Below are positions 1-7,284 of a stretch of DNA of 11,133 nt, in pieces; the stretch's first letter is position 1, and each line of letters starts with the position of its first letter. The position numbers and the translations under genes are program-made. Location of the stretch: the NCBI GenBank assembly GCA_044223515.1, contig JBGALV010000134.1, positions 1-11,133 on the forward strand. The letters run 5' to 3'. Origin of the DNA: SHVZ01 sp044223515. GTDB taxonomy: Bacteria; Pseudomonadota; Alphaproteobacteria; SHVZ01. The notes under the pieces are model-generated. The model was not told the origin of the DNA. It did no database searches and saw only the letters and a list, made by a program, of their open reading frames with translations.

Positions 1-741
1 ACCGGCGGCATCAAGCTCGGCGTCGGCGCGATCGCGCCGTCCGGTGAACGCTTCGCGCATAACGGCGACCGCCCCTTCGTCGCCGCCAGCACGGTCAAGA
101 TCGCGATCATGATCGAGATCTTCCGGCGCATCGATGCCGGCAAGCTCTCGCTCGAGAAGCTCCACAAGATGACCCAGGACGACAAGTCGAACGGCAGCGG
201 CGTCCTGCTGCACATGCATACCGGCGTCGAGGTCACGATCGGCGACCTCGTCTACCTGATGATGTCGATCAGCGACAACACCGCGACCAACATCCTGATC
301 GACTATGCCGGCATGGCCGAGGTGAACGGGGCGATGCGGAGCCTCGGCATGCCGAAGTCGGTACTGGGACGGAAGATGCGCGGCCGCCCGGTGCTGCCGG
401 GCGAGAACGAGAACCTGGCTGTGCCGAGCGAGTACGCGGACATGATCGCGGCGATCATGAACGGCAAGGCGGCCTCGACCTCCTCCTGCACGCAGATGGT
501 GTCGGTGCTGGAGAAGCAGCAGAACAACCGCCGGATCGCCCGCCATCTGCCAAAGGACAATACGCCGCGCTGGGGCACCAAGACGGGCAGCCTGCCGAAC
601 GTGATCAACGACGTCGGCTTCATCATGACGCCGAAAGGACCGGCGATCGCCGCCGTCTTCGTCGAGGCCTGCCCGGACCAGCTCGCGGGCGAGGCGATCA
701 TCGGCGACGTCGCCCGCGCGGTGGTGGGCGCCGCCGCCTGA
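1..741 (+). CDS. Class A beta-lactamase-fold serine hydrolase, 5' end cut off by window edge
   Basis: The reading frame is open from base 1, so the N-terminus (signal peptide and first strands) lies outside the window and 246 codons are visible. Three active-site motifs of the penicillin-recognising serine hydrolases occur in order: S-T-V-K (bases 88-99, nucleophile Ser and general Lys), S-D-N (271-279) and K-T-G (580-588). The spacing fits a class A beta-lactamase fold (Beta-lactamase2 type). However, where class A enzymes carry the Glu-x-x-Leu-Asn deacylation motif, this protein reads R-K-M-R-G-R-P (bases 370-390), with no Glu or Asn. By family knowledge such proteins are usually annotated only as serine hydrolases. 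It may acylate beta-lactams or peptidoglycan-like substrates without fast turnover; that is inference. It probably acts in the periplasm. It converges with the DsrE gene, 13 nt from stop to stop, and no terminator hairpin with a T-run is visible between them. Confidence 0.85.
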   Translation, partial: TGGIKLGVGAIAPSGERFAHNGDRPFVAASTVKIAIMIEIFRRIDAGKLSLEKLHKMTQDDKSNGSGVLLHMHTGVEVTIGDLVYLMMSISDNTATNILIDYAGMAEVNGAMRSLGMPKSVLGRKMRGRPVLPGENENLAVPSEYADMIAAIMNGKAASTSSCTQMVSVLEKQQNNRRIARHLPKDNTPRWGTKTGSLPNVINDVGFIMTPKGPAIAAVFVEACPDQLAGEAIIGDVARAVVGAAA

Positions 742-754
742 CGATCGGGCCGGG

Positions 755-1123
755 TCAGAAGGACAGCGTCGCGGCGCCGTCCTTCATCTCGGCGAACATC
801 GCGCTGGCGCCAACGATGACGACGCCTTCGAGAAGATCCGCCGCGCCGTAGCCGCGCGACTGGACGCAGGGCGGGCAGGCCCAGATCGTGCCGCCGCGCG
901 TCTGGAAGTCCTCGATCAGCTTGGCGAGGGCTTCCAGCGGCGCCACCTGGGTCACCTTCTGCCCGCCCTTGCGGACCAGGTCGATCGCGGTCGAGGTGAG
1001 GAACACCGAGGCCTTGAGGCCCGCGGTCAGCGCGCCGTTGGCGATGGTGAAGGCGACCGAGGAGATCTCGGACTCGATGCCCTTGGTGAGAAGCACGACG
1101 ACCTTGTCTGTTCCGTTCTGCAT
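755..1123 (-). CDS. DsrE/DsrF-like small protein with CPPC motif
   Basis: A 122-residue cytoplasmic protein with no signal peptide. It opens with a beta-strand (K-V-V-V-L-L-T-K, residues 7-14), followed by a helix rich in small residues (about 20-35) and a second strand (A-S-V-F-L-T, 38-43). This is the alpha/beta pattern of the DsrE/DsrF/TusD family, whose members handle sulfane sulfur or act as small redox adaptors. The motif C83-P-P-C86 followed by V-Q-S-R-G-Y sits where DsrE-type proteins carry their reactive cysteine. The C-terminus has a third strand (G-V-V-I-V-G-A) and ends with a short tail. The CxxC suggests disulfide or persulfide chemistry, but a partner is not visible because no TusBCDE or Dsr neighbours are present. 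It is divergently transcribed from the AraC regulator, which makes it that regulator's most likely target. The ATG (CAT at 1121-1123) has only a weak upstream Shine-Dalgarno. Confidence 0.8.
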   Translation of the reverse strand: MQNGTDKVVVLLTKGIESEISSVAFTIANGALTAGLKASVFLTSTAIDLVRKGGQKVTQVAPLEALAKLIEDFQTRGGTIWACPPCVQSRGYGAADLLEGVVIVGASAMFAEMKDGAATLSF

Positions 1124-1153
1124 TGGGATGCTCGTTTGAGGTTGGTTTCGATG

Positions 1154-1172
1154 CGCCGGGGAGATACCGGCG
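1154..1172. repeat. Inverted repeat in the dsrE-araC divergent control region
   Basis: The arms CGCCGG (1154-1159) and CCGGCG (1167-1172) are perfect inverted copies around a 7-nt spacer GGAGATA. The element lies in the 65-bp gap between the DsrE start (1123) and the preferred AraC start (1189). It could be an operator for the adjacent regulator or a leader hairpin. In GC-rich DNA a 6-bp inverted repeat can also arise by chance, so function is only suggested by position. Confidence 0.3.
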
Positions 1173-1188
1173 ATCGGGGGGCACGTCT

Positions 1189-2181
1189 TTGGCCGAACGC
1201 CTGGGAAAGTTGATCGAAACGCCGGCCGGCGAGGACGTGCTGTCGGAAGTGCTCCGGACGGTCCGGCTCTCGGGCTCGCTGCAGTTCTGCGTCGTGAGCT
1301 CGGAGGCGTGGCAGACCGACGACAAACCGTCGATGGCGAAGAGCGCCGGCCGGAAGGCCAACGTCGTTCCTTTCCACATCGTCGCCGAAGGCGGTTGCTG
1401 GATCGAGATCGAGGGCCGGCGGACGGAGCTTGGCGCCGGCGACGTCGTCGCCTTCCCGTTTGGCACGGGGCACGTGATCGGCGTCGGCAGCGGCGGCAAG
1501 CTGGTGCGACCGACCGACGACCTGCCGCCGAGGCCCTGGCGCGACATACCGGTGCTCCGCTACGGCGACTCTAGGGCGAAGCTACGTCTTCTCTGCGGCT
1601 ACCTCACCTGCGATGCGATCAACTTCAGGCCGCTGAAGAGCGCTCTCCCGCCGCTTCTGCACGTGAAGACCAGCGAGGCCGACGAGTGGCTGAAGGCGAC
1701 GGTCCGCCAGATGGTGGCCGAGGTCGATCGGCCCCGAAGCGGCGGCCGCTCGCTTCTGGAACGCCTGACCGAGATCACCTTCATCGAAGTCCTGCGCCAC
1801 CGGATCGCCGAGGCGGCGCCCGGATCGACCGGGTGGCTCGCGGCGCTGGCCGACAGGCAGCTCGGCCGCTGCCTGGCATTGATCCACGACGCCCCCACGC
1901 GCAGCTGGTCAGTCACCTCATTGGCCGCCGCGGCCGGCCTCTCGCGGAGCGTGCTGACGGAGAGGTTCGAGACCGTGCTCGCCACCTCGCCGATGCGCTA
2001 CGTGCGCGACTGGCGTCTCTACCTCGCCAGCGTCGCGCTCGGCACCTCGTCCAAAGCCATCGCCGTGATCGCCGAGGAGGCCGGATACGGCACCGAAGCC
2101 GCGTTCAGCCGCGCCTTCTCGCGCAACCACGGCATGCCGCCGCACGCTTGGCGCCAGGCCGCCCGGAATAGCCGCTCCTGA
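1189..2181 (+). CDS. AraC-family transcriptional regulator (Cupin_6-type sensor domain)
   Basis: The protein is 330 residues from the preferred TTG start at 1189. A G-rich stretch (1176-1181) lies about 7 nt upstream, and the N-terminus then begins just before the typical D-V-L-S-E-V-L-R-x-V-R motif of AraC-type cupin domains. An earlier in-frame TTG at 1123 would overlap the divergent gene's start codon by one base and add 22 low-complexity residues, so it is less likely. Residues 1 to about 200 form the cupin sensor, with S-G-S-L-Q-F-C and the H-I-V-A-E-G-G-C-W strand that lines the ligand pocket in this group. The C-terminal ~90 residues carry two helix-turn-helix units: W-S-V-T-S-L-A-A-A-A-G-L-S-R (from about base 1906) and I-A-E-E-A-G-Y-G-T-E-A-A-F-S-R-A-F (about 2068-2118). 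This is the conserved AraC DNA-binding signature. Likely targets are the divergent DsrE gene or the downstream operon. The ligand is unknown. Confidence 0.88.
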   Translation: MAERLGKLIETPAGEDVLSEVLRTVRLSGSLQFCVVSSEAWQTDDKPSMAKSAGRKANVVPFHIVAEGGCWIEIEGRRTELGAGDVVAFPFGTGHVIGVGSGGKLVRPTDDLPPRPWRDIPVLRYGDSRAKLRLLCGYLTCDAINFRPLKSALPPLLHVKTSEADEWLKATVRQMVAEVDRPRSGGRSLLERLTEITFIEVLRHRIAEAAPGSTGWLAALADRQLGRCLALIHDAPTRSWSVTSLAAAAGLSRSVLTERFETVLATSPMRYVRDWRLYLASVALGTSSKAIAVIAEEAGYGTEAAFSRAFSRNHGMPPHAWRQAARNSRS

Positions 2182-2262
2182 GGAAGGGCTTAGCTGGCGC
2201 TTGCCCCCGCCTCCCGGGGTCGGCTACGAGAGGTTCTCCAGCCGCTCCAACCGGACCCCCGA

Positions 2263-3420
2263 ATGCGCCCCTCCTCCGTCCAAGGCCCGCTCAGCGGGAT
2301 CACCGTCATCGACCTCTCCCGCATCCTGGCCGGGCCCTACTGCACCTTCCTGATGGCCGAGATGGGCGCGCGCGTGATCAAGGTCGAGACGCCCGGCAAG
2401 GGTGATGACGCCCGCGAGTACGGACCGTTCGTGAAGGGCCGCTCGGCCTATTTCATGTCGGTCAACCGGGGCAAGGAGTCGATCGTCCTCGACCTCAAGA
2501 AGCCCGACGACAAGGCGATCTTCGAGAAGCTCCTCGCCGAGGCGGATGTGCTGGTCGAGAATTTCCGGCCGGGCACCATGGAAAAGCTCGGCTACGGCTG
2601 GGAGCATCTGCACCCGAAGTTCCCGAAGCTTATCTATGCCGCAGCCTCCGGCTTCGGCCACACAGGTCCGGACTCCCAGCGCCCGGCCTACGACATGGTC
2701 GTGCAGGGTCTCGGCGGCATCATGAGCGTCACCGGCCATCCGGGCGGACCGCCGACGCGCTCGGGCATGTCGATCGGCGACATCGGCGCAGGCCTCTACA
2801 CGGCGGTCGCGGTCAACGCCGCGCTGTTCGCCCGCGCTTCCAGCGGCAAGGGCTCGAAGGTCGACATCTCGATGTTCGACTGCCAGCTGGCGCTGCTCGA
2901 GAATGCGGCCATGCGCTACTTCGTCTCGGGCAAGGCGCCGGGACCGCTCGGCGCCCGCCACCCCTCGATCACGCCGTTCGAAGCGTTCGACACCGCGACC
3001 AACCCGATCATTATCGCCGCCGGCAACGACAGCCTGTTCGTCAAGCTCGCCGCTGCGCTCGGCAAGCCGGAGATGGCGAAGGACGCGCGCTATCTCACCA
3101 ACGATCTCCGCAACCAGAACGTCGATGCGCTGAAGGTCGAGATCGAGGCGGTTCTGAAGACCAAGCCGGTCGGCCACTGGATGGATCTGCTGGACGCCGC
3201 CGGCATCCCGGCCGGCCCGATCAACAACATCGCCCAGGCGATCGACCACCGGCAGGCAAAGGCCCGCAACATGGTGGTCGAGCTCGACGATCCGGTCGCC
3301 GGCAAGATGAAGTTCATCGGCAACCCGATGAAGATCTCGGGCTTTCCCGATCCCTCGACCCGCGCGCCCGCACCCGATCTCGACGGCAACCGCGCCCAGA
3401 TCCTGGCCGAGCTCAAGTAG
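2263..3420 (+). CDS. Class III CoA-transferase (CaiB/BaiF family)
   Basis: The protein is 385 residues, close to the usual family length. It starts with the conserved G-I-T-V-I-D-L-S-R-I-L-A-G-P-Y strand-loop (residues 12-26). It then shows G-A-R-V-I-K-V-E (35-42), N-R-G-K-E-S-I-V-L-D-L-K (68-79) and E-N-F-R-P-G-T-M-E-K-L-G (99-110), all diagnostic for this fold. D173 in G-D-I-G-A-G aligns with the catalytic aspartate of formyl-CoA transferase, which forms the acyl anhydride and aspartyl-CoA intermediates. The enzyme moves CoA from a donor thioester to a free carboxylic acid in the cytoplasm; the acid cannot be predicted. It heads a same-strand run, with the aldehyde dehydrogenase 18 nt downstream, so the two probably act on consecutive intermediates. 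The Shine-Dalgarno is poor. The 81-nt gap upstream holds a weak CCCCG/CGGGG hairpin and no clear promoter. Confidence 0.93.
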   Translation: MRPSSVQGPLSGITVIDLSRILAGPYCTFLMAEMGARVIKVETPGKGDDAREYGPFVKGRSAYFMSVNRGKESIVLDLKKPDDKAIFEKLLAEADVLVENFRPGTMEKLGYGWEHLHPKFPKLIYAAASGFGHTGPDSQRPAYDMVVQGLGGIMSVTGHPGGPPTRSGMSIGDIGAGLYTAVAVNAALFARASSGKGSKVDISMFDCQLALLENAAMRYFVSGKAPGPLGARHPSITPFEAFDTATNPIIIAAGNDSLFVKLAAALGKPEMAKDARYLTNDLRNQNVDALKVEIEAVLKTKPVGHWMDLLDAAGIPAGPINNIAQAIDHRQAKARNMVVELDDPVAGKMKFIGNPMKISGFPDPSTRAPAPDLDGNRAQILAELK

Positions 3421-3424
3421 ACCC

Positions 3425-3429
3425 AAGGA
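3425..3429 (+). promoter_or_regulatory. Ribosome binding site of the aldehyde dehydrogenase gene
   Basis: AAGGA lies 9 nt before the ATG at 3439. It is the clearest Shine-Dalgarno in the metabolic cluster and supports this start. Confidence 0.6.
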
Positions 3430-3438
3430 ACACTCGAC

Positions 3439-4932
3439 ATGACCAACCAGCTTTCGCCCAATCTCGACCCGCGCGCGCTCGCAGGCCTGCTTTCGGGCAA
3501 GCACCTGATCGACGGCGCGCTCGTGCCGGCGGCTTCGGGCAAGACCTTCGACGTCAAGAGCCCGGCGACGCGCGAGACAGTGGCCAAGGCGGCGTTCGGC
3601 GAGAAGGCCGATGTCGACCTCGCGGTCGCGGCGGCGAAAAAAGCGCAAGCCGCCTGGGGCAAGCGCGCAGCGCGCGAGCGCGGCAAGCTGATCGCCGAAT
3701 GCGGTCGCGTTCTCGCAGGTCACGTCGAGGAACTGGGCCGGCTGATCGCGCTCGAGACCGGCAAGGCGCTCCGCACCGAGAGCCGCGTCGAGGCCTCGGT
3801 GCTGGCCGACGCCTTCACCTTCTACGGCGGCCTAGGCTCGGAGCTGAAGGGCGAGACCATCCCCTTCAACCCGAACATGCTGTCGATGACGGTGGTCGAG
3901 CCGATCGGCGTGGTCGGCGCCATCATCCCGTGGAACGTGCCGTTGATGCTGATGGCGCTGAAGATCGCGCCGGCGATGGTTGCAGGCAACGCCGTGGTCG
4001 TTAAGTCGGCCGAGGAAGCCCCGCTCGCGGTGCTCCGCGTCTGCCAGATCCTGAACCAGATCCTCCCGCCCGGCGTCTTCAACATGCTGTCCGGAATGGG
4101 ACCCGAATGCGGCGCGCCTCTGGTCGCGCACAAGGACGTCGGCAAGGTGACGTTCACGGGCTCGGTCGAGACCGGCAAGATCGTCTACAAGGCCGCGGCC
4201 GAGAAGCTGATCCCGGTCACGCTCGAGCTCGGCGGCAAGTCGCCGATGATCGTGATGGGCGACGCCGACCTCGACCGCGCGGTCGACGGCGCCGTCGTCG
4301 GCATGCGCTTCACCCGCCAGGGCCAGAGCTGCACCGCGGCATCCCGCATCTTCGTGCACGAGTCGATCCACGACGCCTTCGTCTCGAAGCTGAAGGGCAA
4401 GGTCGATGCGATGAAGATGGGCGACCCGCTGGACGAGACGACCGACATCGGCACCATCATCTCGCCCCAGCAGTTCGAGAAGGTCGAGAGCTACATCAGG
4501 ATCGGGGAGTCCGAGGGCGCCACCGCGCATCGCTGCTCGGCCAAGCCCGCCGACGGCAAGCTCAAGGGCGGGCTCTACGTGCAGCCGGTGATCTTCACCG
4601 GGCTCTCGAACGACTCCCGCGTCGCGCGCGAGGAGATCTTCGGGCCGGTGACCTGCGTCATCAAGTTCAAGGAGTACGACGAGGTCATCGCCGCCGCGAA
4701 CGACACCGAGTATGGCCTCGCCGCCTCAATCTGGACCAGGGACCTGAAATGGGCGCTGGACGCGACCCGCCGGATCGATGCCGGGCTGGTCCAGGTGAAC
4801 CAGAACCTCGTCGTCCAACCCGGCATGTCCTATGGCGGCTTCCGCGCCTCCGGCCTCGGCAAGGAGGCCTCGCTGGAGGCGATGCTGGAGCACTTCACCC
4901 GCAAGAAGATGGTGATGGTGAACCTGCAATAG
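3439..4932 (+). CDS. NAD(P)-dependent aldehyde dehydrogenase
   Basis: The protein is 497 residues, the normal ALDH length. Catalytic residues are all in place: oxyanion-hole Asn166 in I-P-W-N-V-P, general base Glu263 in L-E-L-G-G-K-S-P, nucleophile Cys298 in G-Q-S-C-T-A, and cofactor-holding Glu399 in E-E-I-F-G-P-V. The Rossmann glycine pair is visible in F-T-G-S-V-E-T-G (about residues 239-246). It oxidises an aldehyde to the acid with NAD or NADP in the cytoplasm. The overall type resembles the broad betaine-aldehyde, succinate-semialdehyde and aromatic aldehyde dehydrogenase group, and the substrate is not decided by sequence. Its place between a CoA-transferase and an acylase suggests that the acid it makes is then activated to a CoA ester. 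The gap to the next gene is 21 nt. Confidence 0.95.
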   Translation: MTNQLSPNLDPRALAGLLSGKHLIDGALVPAASGKTFDVKSPATRETVAKAAFGEKADVDLAVAAAKKAQAAWGKRAARERGKLIAECGRVLAGHVEELGRLIALETGKALRTESRVEASVLADAFTFYGGLGSELKGETIPFNPNMLSMTVVEPIGVVGAIIPWNVPLMLMALKIAPAMVAGNAVVVKSAEEAPLAVLRVCQILNQILPPGVFNMLSGMGPECGAPLVAHKDVGKVTFTGSVETGKIVYKAAAEKLIPVTLELGGKSPMIVMGDADLDRAVDGAVVGMRFTRQGQSCTAASRIFVHESIHDAFVSKLKGKVDAMKMGDPLDETTDIGTIISPQQFEKVESYIRIGESEGATAHRCSAKPADGKLKGGLYVQPVIFTGLSNDSRVAREEIFGPVTCVIKFKEYDEVIAAANDTEYGLAASIWTRDLKWALDATRRIDAGLVQVNQNLVVQPGMSYGGFRASGLGKEASLEAMLEHFTRKKMVMVNLQ

Positions 4933-4953
4933 GCCTCGGGTGTCATTAACCTG

Positions 4954-7275
4954 ATGCGCATCGTCGGCTGGATAATCTCAGGCCTGTTCGGCCTCTGCCT
5001 CGTGGTAGCGGTCGCCGCGACCGGCCTCCTCTGGGCCGGGCTGCCGAACACCAACGGCGAGATCAGGGTCGACGGGCCGTCGGCTCCGGTCACCATCGTC
5101 CGCGACGGACGCGGCATCCCTTACATTAGGGCAGCGAACGAAACGGATGCCGCGTTCGCACTGGGCTACGTCCACGCCCAGGATCGCTTCGCCCAGATGG
5201 AGCTGATGCGCCGGCTGGTCTCGGGGCGTCTCTCGGAGATCTTCGGCGCGGTCACGATCGAGTCGGACCGCTTCATGCGGACGCTGGGCTTAGGAAGGCT
5301 CGCCGAGGAAGGCGTCGCCAAGCTCTCGGCCGAGACGCAGGCCGAGCTCACCGCCTACGCCGCCGGCGTCAATGCCGCACTCGCGCGCCGCTGGCTGCCG
5401 CCGCCCGACCTTGTTCTCGCCGGCAGGCCGGATCCCTGGACGCCGGCGGATACGCTCAAATGGCAGCGGCTGATGGCGCTGCAGCTCACCTGGAACTGGC
5501 GCGACGAGCTCGCCCGTGTGCGCCTCTCGGCGCACCTCACGCCCGACCAGCTTCGCGACCTCTACGACCGCACGGCCGACGGCCCCTACGTGCCGCTGGC
5601 CGGCCTCGATCCCGATCACGCGCGTCGCCTGCTGGCGACGATCCCGCCAGAGGCCGAGCCGCGCACCGCATCCAACATCTGGGTGCTGTCGGGTGCGCGT
5701 ACCGAGACAGGCAAGCCTCTGCTCGCCAACGATCCGCATCTGGCGCTCACCCTGCCGAACCTCTGGTACCTGGCACGGATCGAGCTGCCGGGTCGCGTGC
5801 AGGTCGGCGCCACCGCGCCCGGCGTGCCGTTCACGGTCCTCGGGCACAACGGCCGCGTCGCCTGGGGCATGACGACGACCCAGGCGGATTCGGCCGATCT
5901 CTTCGTCCTCGACGTGATGCCGGACGGCCGCTACCTCGCCGCCGACGGCCCGCGGGAATTCCAGAGCCGGACCGAGACCATCAACGTCAAGCGCGGCGAC
6001 CCGGTCACGCTCACCATCCGCGAGAGCCTGCATGGCCCGGTGATCTCGGACGCGCTTCGCCGCGTCGCGCGCGAGAACCAGGCGGTCGCCCTCGCCTCGA
6101 CCGCGCTTCAGGCAGACGACCACACAGCAGACGCCCTCGCACGCCTGCTGCGTTCGACCTCGATCTCAGAAGCGCAGGCCGCGCTCGGCGATTTCCAGGC
6201 GCCGCTGCAGAACGTAGGCGTCGCCGATACCGCCGGCCATATCGGCCTCTTCATCTCCGGGCGCATACCGGTCCGCGACGGAGACGGGTGGATGCCGGCG
6301 CCGGGCTCCGATCCGGCGCGCACCTGGAAGGGCTGGCGGCCGCGCGATCCCGACCTCACGGTGATCGACCCGCCGTCGGGCCGTATCGTGAACGCCAACA
6401 ACGCACCGGTCGCCGATCCGCTGGCGCGCGGCTACGGCTTGGACTTCGACACCACCTATCGCGCGCGCCGGATCGCCGAGCGTCTCGACGATCGTCCGAA
6501 GGCGACGGCCCGCGACATGGTCGAGCTGCAGGCCGACGCCCTCTCGACCATGGCGAAGGACGTGCTGCCGACCTTGCTTCGCCTCACGCCGCGCACCGAC
6601 GCGACGGCCCGGGCGCTCGACCGGCTCGCCGCCTGGAACGGCGAGATGCGCCGCGACCGGCCGGAACCGCTGATCTTCACCGCCTGGTGGCGGCATCTGC
6701 TGCACGCGATCTTCGCCGACGACCTCGGCGAGGCCTGGGGCGAGGTCCTGCCGCGCCCGGGTGTCGTTACACGCGCGCTCACCGAGCGGGGCGCGTGGTG
6801 CGACGTCATCTCCACGCCAGCGGTCGAGACCTGCCAGGATCGCCTCGCCTATGCGCTCGACGAGGCCCTCAAGGATCTTACGCGACGATATGGCACCAAT
6901 CCGGACAAGTGGCGCTGGGGTGCGGCCCATCGAGCCCGGCTCGCCCATCCGCTGCTCGGCCGGATCCCGGTGATCGGCGAGTTGTTCAAGGTCGAGCCCG
7001 AGACCGACGGCGACAACTGGACCGTCAACCGGGCGCAGAGCCGCCTGCTCGACGACTACGATCCGTTCGGCGATGTCCACGGTGCCGGATATCGCGCCGT
7101 CTACGACCTGGCGGACCTCGACCGCTCGCTGTTCCAGATGTCCTTGGGGCAATCCGGCCACCGCCTCTCGCCGCATTTTTCCGACCTCGCCCGCCCCTGG
7201 GCCGACGGCTCGGCCTTCCGCATCGGACCCAAACCGGAAGGACGGACCGCGACGCTGACGCTCCGTCCGCGCTAA
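4954..7275 (+). CDS. Penicillin acylase family Ntn-hydrolase, membrane-anchored
   Basis: A 773-residue precursor. Residues 4-28 form a hydrophobic signal or anchor segment without an obvious cleavage motif, so export to the periplasm is likely. The family matures by autocatalytic cutting to expose an N-terminal nucleophile. Here Ser240 in T-A-S-N-I-W-V-L-S-G is the expected nucleophile, followed by K-P-L-L-A-N-D-P-H-L (about 253-263), a family hallmark. Asn482 and Asn483 in N-A-N-N-A-P lie about 243 residues into the predicted beta chain and match the oxyanion-hole Asn of penicillin G acylase. The S-L-H-G-P-V motif is also present. Predicted chains are alpha about 30-239 and beta 240-773. Enzymes of this family cut amide bonds of penicillins, N-acyl-homoserine lactones, cephalosporins or other acyl amides, and which applies here cannot be told. 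It lies 21 nt after the aldehyde dehydrogenase and 9 nt before the threonine ammonia-lyase, so it is probably co-transcribed. It has no clear Shine-Dalgarno. Confidence 0.92.
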   Translation: MRIVGWIISGLFGLCLVVAVAATGLLWAGLPNTNGEIRVDGPSAPVTIVRDGRGIPYIRAANETDAAFALGYVHAQDRFAQMELMRRLVSGRLSEIFGAVTIESDRFMRTLGLGRLAEEGVAKLSAETQAELTAYAAGVNAALARRWLPPPDLVLAGRPDPWTPADTLKWQRLMALQLTWNWRDELARVRLSAHLTPDQLRDLYDRTADGPYVPLAGLDPDHARRLLATIPPEAEPRTASNIWVLSGARTETGKPLLANDPHLALTLPNLWYLARIELPGRVQVGATAPGVPFTVLGHNGRVAWGMTTTQADSADLFVLDVMPDGRYLAADGPREFQSRTETINVKRGDPVTLTIRESLHGPVISDALRRVARENQAVALASTALQADDHTADALARLLRSTSISEAQAALGDFQAPLQNVGVADTAGHIGLFISGRIPVRDGDGWMPAPGSDPARTWKGWRPRDPDLTVIDPPSGRIVNANNAPVADPLARGYGLDFDTTYRARRIAERLDDRPKATARDMVELQADALSTMAKDVLPTLLRLTPRTDATARALDRLAAWNGEMRRDRPEPLIFTAWWRHLLHAIFADDLGEAWGEVLPRPGVVTRALTERGAWCDVISTPAVETCQDRLAYALDEALKDLTRRYGTNPDKWRWGAAHRARLAHPLLGRIPVIGELFKVEPETDGDNWTVNRAQSRLLDDYDPFGDVHGAGYRAVYDLADLDRSLFQMSLGQSGHRLSPHFSDLARPWADGSAFRIGPKPEGRTATLTLRPR

Positions 7276-7284
7276 AAGAGGTTC

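Noticed and set aside
303..1547. Long minus-strand open frame of 414 codons spanning the serine hydrolase, dsrE and the start of araC
   Set aside because: It crosses three better-supported genes, has low-complexity Arg/Pro/Gly-rich composition and no recognisable motif. This is typical of antisense frames in GC-rich DNA.
2205..2219. CCCCG-N5-CGGGG hairpin after araC considered as a terminator
   Set aside because: The stem is only 5 bp and no T-run follows. It may be chance in GC-rich DNA.
2224..3723. 499-codon minus-strand open frame opposite the CoA-transferase and aldehyde dehydrogenase
   Set aside because: The plus strand shows complete catalytic motifs for both enzymes. The antisense product is Arg/His/Asp-rich without domain logic.
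1..7275. Idea that the serine hydrolase and the penicillin acylase form a beta-lactam handling locus
   Set aside because: They are separated by two genes of opposite or divergent orientation and lie in different transcription units. The serine hydrolase lacks the class A glutamate, and the acylase substrate is unknown.
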